Shown piece by piece: positions 54,199 to 62,993 of a stretch of DNA of 64,000 nucleotides (its first letter is position 1; each line of letters begins with the position of its first letter). The notes below the pieces were generated by a model. It ran no database searches. It was not told the DNA's origin and worked only from the letters and a program-made list of their open reading frames with translations. Source of the stretch: Bradyrhizobium sp. sBnM-33 (GTDB taxonomy: Bacteria > Pseudomonadota > Alphaproteobacteria > Rhizobiales > Xanthobacteraceae). The position numbers and the translations under genes are program-made. Where the stretch lies: contig NZ_CP136624.1 in NCBI RefSeq assembly GCF_032917945.1, positions 6,572,001 to 6,636,000 on the forward strand. The letters run 5' to 3'.

Positions 54199-54888
54199 AT
54201 GGCAAATCACCCCCGTTACGCGATCTATTACACCGCCGCGCCCGACAGCACGCTCGACCGGTTCGGCGCCTCGCTGCTCGGCTACGACGCTTACAGCGGC
54301 GAAGACCTGCCCTTTCCGGATGGACTCCCCTCGGACTGGCGCGAACTGACGCAGGATCCGCGTAAATACGGATTTCACGCTACGCTGAAGGCGCCGATGG
54401 CGCTGGCCGACGGCAAGGCCGAGGCGCAGCTTGCTGCGGCCTGCGAATTATTCGCCGATCTAGCCCGGCCAGTGCCGGTGATCCAACCGGTCGTCGATTC
54501 GATCAGCGGTTTCATTGCGGTAATTCCCGCCGAACCGTCGGCAGATCTCGACCTCCTTGCCGCCCAGGCGACCAGGGCATTCGATTCACTCCGCACTCCA
54601 CTTGGTGCCGAAGATCGCGAGCGGCGAAATCCGGACGCGCTGACGCCACGCCAGCGCGACTATCTCGACCGCTGGGGCTACCCTTACGTCTTCGAAGAGT
54701 TTCGTTTCCATATGACACTGACGGGGCGGCTTCCCGCCGAACGGCGCGAGCCGATCGTGGCAATGCTGCGCAGCAGGTTCTCGATAACCGGCATCGGGCC
54801 GCTCGCGATCGACGCCATCGCCTTGTGCCGTCAAGACAATGCGAATTCGCGGTTTCGGGTCATCGGCCGCTGGCAACTGCGCGGCTGA
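54199..54888 (+). CDS. DUF1045 protein, 2H phosphoesterase fold
   Basis: A 229-residue protein of the phosphonate-operon DUF1045 family. Two HxT motifs, FHATLKAP and FHMTLTG, are the catalytic signatures of the 2H cyclic phosphodiesterase superfamily. No phnP is seen in the locus, so it may open the cyclic ribose phosphate made by PhnJ. GTG 54175 overlapping phnM2 is an alternative start. Confidence 0.85.
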   Translation: MANHPRYAIYYTAAPDSTLDRFGASLLGYDAYSGEDLPFPDGLPSDWRELTQDPRKYGFHATLKAPMALADGKAEAQLAAACELFADLARPVPVIQPVVDSISGFIAVIPAEPSADLDLLAAQATRAFDSLRTPLGAEDRERRNPDALTPRQRDYLDRWGYPYVFEEFRFHMTLTGRLPAERREPIVAMLRSRFSITGIGPLAIDAIALCRQDNANSRFRVIGRWQLRG

Positions 54889-54900
54889 CGTCGACGCCGC

Positions 54901-56400
54901 TCATTCCGCCAGCGCTTCCTTACGCGTTCTCAGAATTGCCGGCGAAAGCATTGCCAGCAACAAGGCGGCGACGACTGCGAGGATAACCGCGCTGATCGGC
55001 CGCGACAGAAAGACGGTGAAATCGCCGTCAGCGATCAACATCGCACGCCGGAAATTTTCTTCCAATTGCGGACCGAGCACAAGGCCGAGCAGCAGCGGTG
55101 CCGGCTCGACACCGATCTTGATGAAGAAATAACCGATCATGGCGCAGCCCATCATCAGCCAGACATTGAACAGGCCGTTGGCGATCCCGTAAGTGCCGAT
55201 GCAGCAGAACAGGACGATGGCGGGGAACAGCAGGCGATAGGGAATCTTCAGCATCGAGACCCACAGGCCGATGAGCGGCAGGTTGATGATCAGCAGCATC
55301 AGATTGCCGACCCACATGCTGGCGATGACGCCCCAGACGAGCTTCGGCTGCTCGGTCATGATCTGCGGACCGGGCTGGATGCCCTGCATCATCAACGCGC
55401 CGATCATCAGCGCCATCAGGGCGTTGGCGGGAATGCCGAGCGTCAGCAGCGGAATGAAGCTGGTCTGGGCGCCGGCATTGTTGGCGGCCTCCGGACCGGC
55501 AACGCCCTCGATCGCTCCCTTGCCGAAGCGCGAGGGATCGCGGGCGAGCTTCTTCTCCAGCGCGTAGGAGGAGAACGGCGGAAGCGCAGCACCGCCGCCG
55601 GGCAACACCCCCAGCACGGAGCCCAGCGCTGTGCCGCGCACCACGGCCGGAAAAGCCCCCCGCAAGTCTTCCCAGCTCGGGATCAGGCTGCGGATCGACT
55701 GGCTGACCACGCGGCGCTCGGCGGGTCTCTCCAGATTGGCGATGATTTCACCCAGCCCGAACAGGCCCATTGCGATCGGCACGAAATCAAGACCATCCGA
55801 CAGCGCAGGGATGCCGAAGGTCATGCGCGCGACACCCGAGGAAACATCGATCCCGACGAGGCCGAGCAGCAGCCCCAGCAGCACCATCGCCAGCGATTTG
55901 GCGACCGAACCATGCGCGAGGACGACCGCGGCGATCAGGCCGAGCACGAGGAGACTGAAATATTCGACCGCGGTAAATTTGAGCGCGAGCACCGACAACG
56001 GCACGCTGAGCACCGCGATCACGATCGTCGCCATCGTGCCGGCAAAGAACGAGGCAATCGCGGCAATGGCGAGCGCAGTTCCGGCCCTGCCCTGCTTGGC
56101 CATCTCGTGACCGTCGATACAGGTGACGACCGACGACGTCTCGCCCGGCACATTGACCAGGATGGCGGTGGTCGAGCCGCCATATTGCGCGCCATAGAAG
56201 ATGCCGGCCAGCATGATCATGGCGCTGGCAGGCGATAGGCCGAAGGTGAAGGGCAACAGCAACGCCACCGTGGGGATCGGACCGATGCCGGGCAGCACGC
56301 CGATCGCGGTCCCGATGACCACGCCAATCAGGCAGAACAACAAGTTGTTGAGTTGAACGGCCGTCGAAAGACCCATCAGCAGATTGTCAAAGAGTTCCAT
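54901..56400 (-). CDS. tctA: Tripartite tricarboxylate transporter large permease TctA
   Basis: A 499-residue inner-membrane protein with about 11-12 helices and the TctA motif region GVLPGIGPIPTVALLLPFTF (about 35-55) repeated as GVLPGGGAALPPF. It forms a secondary transporter with TctB and the binding protein TctC. Confidence 0.93.
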   Translation of the reverse strand: MELFDNLLMGLSTAVQLNNLLFCLIGVVIGTAIGVLPGIGPIPTVALLLPFTFGLSPASAMIMLAGIFYGAQYGGSTTAILVNVPGETSSVVTCIDGHEMAKQGRAGTALAIAAIASFFAGTMATIVIAVLSVPLSVLALKFTAVEYFSLLVLGLIAAVVLAHGSVAKSLAMVLLGLLLGLVGIDVSSGVARMTFGIPALSDGLDFVPIAMGLFGLGEIIANLERPAERRVVSQSIRSLIPSWEDLRGAFPAVVRGTALGSVLGVLPGGGAALPPFSSYALEKKLARDPSRFGKGAIEGVAGPEAANNAGAQTSFIPLLTLGIPANALMALMIGALMMQGIQPGPQIMTEQPKLVWGVIASMWVGNLMLLIINLPLIGLWVSMLKIPYRLLFPAIVLFCCIGTYGIANGLFNVWLMMGCAMIGYFFIKIGVEPAPLLLGLVLGPQLEENFRRAMLIADGDFTVFLSRPISAVILAVVAALLLAMLSPAILRTRKEALAE

Positions 56401-56427
56401 TTGCGTCTGCCTGCGAAGCGTGCCGCC

Positions 56428-56877
56428 CTAGCGGGGCCAGATCGGGATCGGCAAGCCCAGCAACTTGACGAACAGAAGAACGGCGGCGCCCGAAAGCACG
56501 ATGGCAAACGCTACGGTCTCGACAAGCCGGCCTTCTCGCGTGGCGAAGCTGGCGAGAATCACGGCGGCGACGGAGGTGATCGCGAGGCCCAACCGCTCCG
56601 CCGTCAGCGCGAAAACGCCGACAGAAGCCAGGATAGCCAGCAGCGGTCGCAACTGAACGGGCGCGATGCCGCGACCCGCGCGCCAGAGCCCGCGTCCGCT
56701 GAAGAAAAGGCCGAACGCCATCAGCGCGAGCGCGACGACGCGGGGCATGTAGCCCGGCCCCATATCGGCGGCGTGACCGACCGTCAGATTGCGCGTGGCG
56801 ACGAGCGTACCCGTCGCCACCGCCACGAGGAACAGACCAAACAGCAGGTCCTGCAGGTCGATCCGGGAACGCGTCAT
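56428..56877 (-). CDS. tctB: Tripartite tricarboxylate transporter small permease TctB
   Basis: A 149-residue protein with four predicted helices (for example LLFGLFLVAVATGTLV). Start 56877 follows the TctC stop by 10 bases; the longer frame begins inside TctC. Confidence 0.85.
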   Translation of the reverse strand: MTRSRIDLQDLLFGLFLVAVATGTLVATRNLTVGHAADMGPGYMPRVVALALMAFGLFFSGRGLWRAGRGIAPVQLRPLLAILASVGVFALTAERLGLAITSVAAVILASFATREGRLVETVAFAIVLSGAAVLLFVKLLGLPIPIWPR

Positions 56878-56887
56878 CGACCCACCC

Positions 56888-57868
56888 TTAGCTGCCCTTG
56901 ATGCCGGCCTCGCGAATGATTGTGCCCCAACGGCCCGTCGCATCCTTGAGCCAGTTGCGGAATTCCTCCGGCGATTGGGCGCGCACCACGCCCCCCTGCT
57001 CGGCGATCTTCTGCTGAATCTCGGGCAGCTCCAGGATCTTGCGGATTTCGGCGTTCAAACGCGCGACCATGGCGGGCGGCGTGCCGCCCGTCGTCAGGAT
57101 ACCTTGCCACGTCCCGGCGTCGCCGCCGGGCAGGCCCGCCTCCTTGAACGTCGGCAGATCGGGAGCCGAGGCAACACGCTGCTCGCCGGTGACAGCAAGT
57201 CCGACAAGCTGCTTGTTCACCACGAAGGGCATCGTCGCCGCAGCGCCGTTGATGATCACGCCGCTCTCCCCGGATACGACGGCGCGCGAGGCGGCCGCTC
57301 CGCCCTTGTAGGGAACGTGCTTCCACTGAATTCCGAGTTCCTTCGCCATCACCACGGCGGTGATATGATTGGCACCGCCGACGCCGGAATTGGCGACGGT
57401 GAGCTTGTTCGGATTGGCCTTGGCGTATTCGATCAGCTCCTTGGACGTTTTCGCCGGGACCGATTCATGGACCGCCAAGACGTAGGGGCCGAACATCACC
57501 ATGGAAATGGGCGCGAGGTCCTTCTGAACGTCGAAGGTGAGATCGGAGAACAGGCTCGGTGCCGTCGCCAGCGATCCGACATCCATCAGCAACAGCGTGT
57601 GGCCGTCGGGCTGCGCCTTGGCGACGGCGTCGGCCCCGAGATTGCCGGCCGCGCCGGGCTTGTTCTCGACCACGACTGACTGACCGATGGCGGCAGATAG
57701 TTTTGGGCTGATCAGGCGCGCCAGGATGTCCGACGTGCCGCCGGGAGCGAACGGCACGATCAGCCGCACGGGCCGCTCAAAATTCTGAGCGCCGGCTCCG
57801 CTTGGCGCCAATGCACACACCGTAAGGACAGTGGCGGCGATCGCCCGGGCGAGAGATAGCATGGACAT
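56888..57868 (-). CDS. tctC: Tripartite tricarboxylate transporter binding protein TctC
   Basis: A 326-residue periplasmic binding protein of the Bug/TctC family. The signal ends GAGAQ, followed by RPVRLIVPFAPGGTSDILAR, the family's opening. ATG 57868 has GGAGG upstream. The ligand is usually a carboxylate; it is divergent from a LysR regulator. Confidence 0.9.
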   Translation of the reverse strand: MSMLSLARAIAATVLTVCALAPSGAGAQNFERPVRLIVPFAPGGTSDILARLISPKLSAAIGQSVVVENKPGAAGNLGADAVAKAQPDGHTLLLMDVGSLATAPSLFSDLTFDVQKDLAPISMVMFGPYVLAVHESVPAKTSKELIEYAKANPNKLTVANSGVGGANHITAVVMAKELGIQWKHVPYKGGAAASRAVVSGESGVIINGAAATMPFVVNKQLVGLAVTGEQRVASAPDLPTFKEAGLPGGDAGTWQGILTTGGTPPAMVARLNAEIRKILELPEIQQKIAEQGGVVRAQSPEEFRNWLKDATGRWGTIIREAGIKGS

Positions 57869-58103
57869 CGGTCGTTCCTCCGTTTCAAAGCGCAATTCAG
57901 CGCGATCCCGCCGTTTCACCGGCAGGCTGCAGACCTTCGAGGCAGCGTTGGGAGGAATGATAGGTCATGGGCAGGGTGGCCTATGAACTAGTCTGCGGAT
58001 AGGTCGATACCTTTTTTGGATGGATCAGCCACGCATCAGCCGATAGAAGCAGGATATCCGGCAGGTAGCCGATCCCTCGTTTCAGGTCGAAGATTCAAAT
58101 TTC

Positions 58104-59000
58104 ATGTTTGAGTTGAGCCAGTTGCGCTGCTTCGTTGCAGTTGCGGAAGAACTGCATTTCGGGCGCGCGGCGCTGCGGCTGAACATGACGCAGCCGCCGC
58201 TCAGCCGCCAGATCCAGATTCTCGAACGCGTCCTTGACGTGACACTGCTGGAGCGCAGCAACCGGGCCGTCCGGCTGACGCCGGCGGGGCAGCGTTTTCT
58301 GGTCGATGCGCGGCATCTCCTCAAGCTCGCTGAAAGCGCGGCCGTGCTGGCCCGGCGGATGGCAACCGGCAAGGCCGGATCGATCAATATCGGCTTCACG
58401 GCGACATCCGCCTACAGCTACGTGCCGGCGCTGGTCGCGGCGTGCCGGCGTGAACTTCCCGATATCGAGATATCGCTGAAGGAAATGGTCTCCAGCGACC
58501 AACTCAAGCGGCTCGATTCCGGCGAGATCGATATCGGCCTGCTCCGCCCGCCGATACCGCGCGGTGGTCTTGACGCCTTCCGTGTGACGGCGGAACCGCT
58601 GGTCGCGGCACTGCCGAGTGACCATCCGCTGGCTCAGGCGGACGAGCTACGTCTGGAGTATCTCGCAAGCGAGCCCTTCATCATGTACGAACCCTATGAA
58701 GCCCGCTATTTCCATGATCTCCTGGTCGAGCTGTTCTCGCGCGCAAATCTAGTGCCGAATTACGCGCAGCATCTTGCGCAGATCCATTCGATCCTCGCCA
58801 TGGTGCATTCGGGTGTCGGCGTGGCGTTGGTCCCCGAGACCGCGGCGAATCTACGCTTCAGCGGCGTAGTGCTGCGGTCCGTCCTGATGCCGTGGCAGCG
58901 GCCGGCCGAATTGTTCTTTGTCCGGCGCGGCGACAATGACAATCCGCTTCTCCCCGTCATTGCCGGCATCGCCCGAGACTTGGCCGGCCAACCGGCTTGA
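58104..59000 (+). CDS. LysR family transcriptional regulator
   Basis: A 298-residue LysR regulator. The helix-turn-helix is in FVAVAEELHFGRAALRLNMT and QPPLSRQIQ, with an effector-binding domain after residue 90. It is divergent from tctCBA and probably controls it; two GATAGGTC copies lie between the two starts. A kdgD gene follows 93 bases downstream. Confidence 0.9.
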   Translation: MFELSQLRCFVAVAEELHFGRAALRLNMTQPPLSRQIQILERVLDVTLLERSNRAVRLTPAGQRFLVDARHLLKLAESAAVLARRMATGKAGSINIGFTATSAYSYVPALVAACRRELPDIEISLKEMVSSDQLKRLDSGEIDIGLLRPPIPRGGLDAFRVTAEPLVAALPSDHPLAQADELRLEYLASEPFIMYEPYEARYFHDLLVELFSRANLVPNYAQHLAQIHSILAMVHSGVGVALVPETAANLRFSGVVLRSVLMPWQRPAELFFVRRGDNDNPLLPVIAGIARDLAGQPA

Positions 59001-59093
59001 TCCAATCAATGGATCGATCGATACAGTGATTGGGTCTCCATCCGTGGCCATCTTGCATTAATCCTTCGGCGTAAGCCGCTGAAGGATCAGAGC

Positions 59094-60044
59094 ATGAGCA
59101 GGATGACCCCCAAGGAGATGGCCAGCCGGATCGGCGATGGCCTGCTTTCGTTCCCCGTCACGCCGTTTAGGCCCGACAACACGTTCAACGAGACCCGCTA
59201 CCGCTCCAATCTCGATTGGCTGTGCGGGTATGAGGTGGCCGGTCTGTTTGCCGCCGGCGGCACCGGCGAGTTCTTCTCGCTGAGCCCGGCCGAGGTCACG
59301 AAGGTCGTGGCAACGGCTGTGGACGAGACCAAGGGACGCGTGCCGGTGCTCGCCGGGATCGGCCATGGCACCGCCATGGCGACGCAACTTGCCATTGGAG
59401 TCGAAGCGGCGGGCGCCGACGGCGTGCTGCTGCTGCCGCCCTATCTGGTCTTTTCGGAACAGGAAGGACTGGCTGCCCATATTGAAGCGGTATGCAACGC
59501 GACCAAGCTCGGTGTCATCGTCTACAACCGCGATAATGCAATCCTGAACGAGGATACGCTGGAGAAACTGTGCCAGCGCTGCCCCAACCTGGTCGGCTAT
59601 AAAGATGGTATCGGCGACATCGAGCTGATGACCCGCATCCATCTGCGCATGGGCGACCGGCTGACCTATATCGGCGGATTGCCGACGGCCGAGACGTTTG
59701 CACTGCCTTATCTGGAAATGGGCGTAACCACTTATTCCTCCGCGGTATTCAACTTCGTTCCGGAGTTCTCGACCAAGTTCTACGCGGCCGTGCGGCGCCG
59801 CGACCGCGAGACGGTGCAGGCCGGATTGCGCGACTTCATCCTGCCCCTGATCGCGATCCGTAATCGCAAACGCGGCTATGCCGTCTCGATCATCAAGGCG
59901 GGGATGATGGTAATCGGCCGTGACAGCGGCCACGTCCGTTCGCCCCTGACGGACCTGACACCCGCCGAGACCGAGGAACTGGCGGCACTCGTCGCGCGGC
60001 TCGAGAGCAGCGAGTTCGCAAAGCGGGAGCTCGCGGCCGCCTGA
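59094..60044 (+). CDS. kdgD: 5-dehydro-4-deoxyglucarate dehydratase
   Basis: A 316-residue TIM-barrel enzyme of the DapA family. It converts 5-keto-4-deoxyglucarate to 2-ketoglutarate semialdehyde plus CO2, a step of glucarate and galactarate breakdown. The Schiff-base Lys is in VGYKDGIGD, and the early loop [10 protein letters not shown] fits the KdgD branch. It runs with the LysR gene and converges with the sugar transporter. Confidence 0.9.
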   Translation: MSRMTPKEMASRIGDGLLSFPVTPFRPDNTFNETRYRSNLDWLCGYEVAGLFAAGGTGEFFSLSPAEVTKVVATAVDETKGRVPVLAGIGHGTAMATQLAIGVEAAGADGVLLLPPYLVFSEQEGLAAHIEAVCNATKLGVIVYNRDNAILNEDTLEKLCQRCPNLVGYKDGIGDIELMTRIHLRMGDRLTYIGGLPTAETFALPYLEMGVTTYSSAVFNFVPEFSTKFYAAVRRRDRETVQAGLRDFILPLIAIRNRKRGYAVSIIKAGMMVIGRDSGHVRSPLTDLTPAETEELAALVARLESSEFAKRELAAA

Positions 60045-60053
60045 CCGGCATAC

Positions 60054-60155
60054 CCGTCATCCTGAGGTGCGAGCGGAGCGAGCCTCGAAGGATGATCGGC
60101 CGGTGGCCGTCGCCCATCGAGGGCCGCGCTACGCACGGCCACCTCAGGGTGACGG
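60054..60155. repeat. Intergenic palindromic element (bradyrhizobial REP type)
   Basis: CCGTCATCCTGAGGTGC (60054-60070) and CACCTCAGGGTGACGG (60140-60155) are inverted with one mismatch, with further pairing inside (CCTCGA / TCGAGG). The sequence GTCATCCTGAGG...CTCGAAGGATGA is familiar from intergenic repeats in this genus. It may also end both converging genes. Confidence 0.75.
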
Positions 60156-60176
60156 ATCACATTGCTTTATCGTGAG

Positions 60177-61358
60177 CTACCGCCGCTGGTTATAGACGTC
60201 GAGGCAGACCGCACCTAGCAGCACCAGCCCTTTGATCACCTGCTGGTAGTCGATGCCGATGCCGAGGATCGACATGCCGTTGTTCATGACGCCCATGATC
60301 ATGGCGCCGATCACGGCGCCGCCGACCTTACCCACGCCGCCATAGGCGGACGCGCCGCCGATGAAGCAGGCGGCGATGACGTCGAGCTCGAAGCCGGCGC
60401 CGGCCTTCGGCGTCGCCGTATTGAGCCGCGCCGCGAACACGAGGCCGGCGAGAGCCGCCAGCACGCCCATGTTGACGAAGGTCAGAAACGTCAGCCGCTC
60501 GGTCTTGATGCCGGACAGGCTGGCGGCCCTGGCGTTGCCGCCGATGGCATAGATGTGGCGGCCGATCACGGTGCGGGTGGTGACGAAGCCATAGAGCGCG
60601 ATCAGCGCCGTCATGATCACCAGCACGTTGGGCAGGCCGCGATGCGAGGCGATCAGGCCGGCGAAGAACACGATCACAGCGAAAAGCACCGCGCTCTTGG
60701 CGACGAAGAAACCAAACGGCTCGACCTCGATCCCGTGCGAGGCCTGCCGCGCCCGGCTCTTCGCACTGGTATAGACCAGAGCCACCGCCAACACCGCGCC
60801 GATCAACAGTGAGGTCGGATAAAGCGTGCCGGCGCCGGGAAACAGTTCCGGGATGAAGCCCGAGGACAGTTTCTGGAAGGTCGGCGGAAACGGCCCGACC
60901 GACTGTCCCGCCAGGATGGCAAGCGCAAGCCCCTTGAACACCAGCATGCCGGCCAGCGTCACGATAAAGGAGGGGATCTTGAAGTAGGCAACCCAATAAC
61001 CCTGCGCGGCGCCGATTAGGGCGCCCACCAGCAGGCATGCAATGAAGGCCAGCGGATAGGCAATGTGATAGCGCACCATCAGCACGGCCGCGACGGCGCC
61101 GACGAAGCCCGCGACCGAGCCCACCGACAGGTCGATGTGGCCGGTGACGATGATCAAGAGCATGCCGAGCGCCATAATCACGATATAGCTGTTCTGCAGC
61201 ACCAGATTGGTCAGGTTCAGCGGCTGCAGCAGCGTGCCGTCGGTCATGACCTGGAAGAACAACATGATCGCAAACAGCGACAGCAGCATGCCGTAGTTGC
61301 GCAAATTATTCTTGATGAAGCCGGCGTGCCCGGGCAGCGCAACCGTCTTGTCGGTCAT
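60177..61358 (-). CDS. gguB: Multiple-sugar ABC transporter permease GguB
   Basis: A 393-residue inner-membrane protein with about ten helices of the BPD_transp_2 (ribose/xylose) family, for example VTGHIDLSVGSVAGFVGAV. It forms the channel for the ChvE-GguA system. Its ATG overlaps the ATPase stop by four bases. Confidence 0.9.
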   Translation of the reverse strand: MTDKTVALPGHAGFIKNNLRNYGMLLSLFAIMLFFQVMTDGTLLQPLNLTNLVLQNSYIVIMALGMLLIIVTGHIDLSVGSVAGFVGAVAAVLMVRYHIAYPLAFIACLLVGALIGAAQGYWVAYFKIPSFIVTLAGMLVFKGLALAILAGQSVGPFPPTFQKLSSGFIPELFPGAGTLYPTSLLIGAVLAVALVYTSAKSRARQASHGIEVEPFGFFVAKSAVLFAVIVFFAGLIASHRGLPNVLVIMTALIALYGFVTTRTVIGRHIYAIGGNARAASLSGIKTERLTFLTFVNMGVLAALAGLVFAARLNTATPKAGAGFELDVIAACFIGGASAYGGVGKVGGAVIGAMIMGVMNNGMSILGIGIDYQQVIKGLVLLGAVCLDVYNQRR

Positions 61359-62917
61359 GGCCGCAAGTCTCCCTGAAGTACCTTCTTGTCGATTTCCTTG
61401 TTGCGCATGATGGCGCGCATGATCCTTTCCTGGGTGGCCTCGGCGGCGGTGAATTCACCGACGAAGGCGCCATCATTCATCACACAGATGCGGTCACAGA
61501 CGCCGAGCAGCTCCGGCATCTCCGACGAGATCATCACTACCCCTTTGCCTGTCTCGGCCAGCTCGTTGATGATACAATAGATTTCGTATTTTGCCCCGAC
61601 ATCGATGCCGCGCGTAGGCTCGTCGAGGATTAATACTTTCGGATCGGTCATCAGCCATTTCGACAGCACCACCTTCTGCTGGTTGCCGCCGGAGAGCTGG
61701 CCGGTCTCCTGATAGACGTCGGAACAGCGAATCCGCATGCGGTTACGGTACTCGCTCGCGACACGCAGCTCGGACATGTCATCGATCCTGCCCTGCCGCG
61801 CCACGCGGCCAAGGCTCGCCAGCGTGATGTTCTTGCGGACGTCGGCATCCAGGATCAGGCCGAGCTGCTTGCGGTCCTCGGTGACGTAAGCGAGGCCTGC
61901 GTCGATCGCCGCCGCCACGCTCGACAGGTTGACTTCCCTTCCATCGAGCCAGACGCGGCCGCTGATCTTTTCACCCCAAGCGCGACCGAACAGGCTCATG
62001 GCGAATTCGGTACGGCCGGCGCCCATTAGGCCGGCGATCCCGACCACCTCGCCGCGCCGGACCTCGAAATCCACGCCCTTGATCACCCTGCGGTCCCTGT
62101 GAAGCGGGTGATGCACCGTCCAGTCCTGCACGGCGAAGACCGGTTCGCCGATCTTGGCGGTGCGTTGCGGAAAGCGATGCGCCAGGTCGCGATTGACCAT
62201 GCTGCGGATGATCCGGTCCTCTTCCACCGGCTCGGCCCGGCAATCGATGCTGTCGACCGTACGGCCGTCGCGCAGCACCGTGATCTGGTCGGCGACGCGC
62301 GCGACCTCGGATAATTTGTGCGAGATCAGGATCGAGGCGATGCCCTGGGCGCGGAACGCAAGGAGGCGATCCAATAGTGCCGCGCTGTCGTTCTCGTTCA
62401 GGCTGGCAGTCGGCTCGTCCAGGATCAGCAATCGCACCCTCTTGGATAGCGCCTTGGCGATTTCCACCAATTGCTGCTTGCCGACGCCGAGGTCCGTCAC
62501 CAGCGTATCGGGCATCTCGGTAAGGCCGACCTGGGCGAGCAGTTCCTGGGTGCGGCGATAGACCGTGTCGCGGTCGATCACGCCGAGACGCTGAGGCGGA
62601 TGAGACAGGAAGATGTTCTCCGCGATCGACATCAAAGGAATCAGCGCCAGTTCCTGGTGAATGATGATGATGCCAAGCGCCTCTGAATCGTTGACGTCGC
62701 GAAATCGGCGCTCCTCGCCGTCGAAGATGATGCTGCCTTCGTAGTCGCCATGGGGATAAACGCCGCTGAGAACCTTCATCAAGGTCGACTTGCCGGCGCC
62801 GTTCTCGCCGACCAGCGCATGGATCTGCCCCGCCTCCACCGTGAAGTTGACATCGCGCAGGGCCTGCACACCGGCAAAGCTCTTGCTTACACCGCGCATT
62901 TCGAGAATTGCGGTCAT
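61355..62917 (-). CDS. gguA: Multiple-sugar ABC transporter ATP-binding protein GguA
   Basis: A 520-residue double ATPase. N half: Walker A GENGAGKST, Walker B ILDEPTASL. C half: signature LSGGNQQKV, Walker B LILDEPTRGID, and a degenerate Walker A (GLMGAGRTE), as is usual for the family. It energises uptake of monosaccharides bound by ChvE. Confidence 0.93.
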   Translation of the reverse strand: MTAILEMRGVSKSFAGVQALRDVNFTVEAGQIHALVGENGAGKSTLMKVLSGVYPHGDYEGSIIFDGEERRFRDVNDSEALGIIIIHQELALIPLMSIAENIFLSHPPQRLGVIDRDTVYRRTQELLAQVGLTEMPDTLVTDLGVGKQQLVEIAKALSKRVRLLILDEPTASLNENDSAALLDRLLAFRAQGIASILISHKLSEVARVADQITVLRDGRTVDSIDCRAEPVEEDRIIRSMVNRDLAHRFPQRTAKIGEPVFAVQDWTVHHPLHRDRRVIKGVDFEVRRGEVVGIAGLMGAGRTEFAMSLFGRAWGEKISGRVWLDGREVNLSSVAAAIDAGLAYVTEDRKQLGLILDADVRKNITLASLGRVARQGRIDDMSELRVASEYRNRMRIRCSDVYQETGQLSGGNQQKVVLSKWLMTDPKVLILDEPTRGIDVGAKYEIYCIINELAETGKGVVMISSEMPELLGVCDRICVMNDGAFVGEFTAAEATQERIMRAIMRNKEIDKKVLQGDLRP

Positions 62918-62993
62918 CGCGCCATCGCGTCCTTATCTGCGGTCGGATACAGGCAGGTGGCGGCGCCGGCGATGGCCGGCGCCGCCATCCTCT

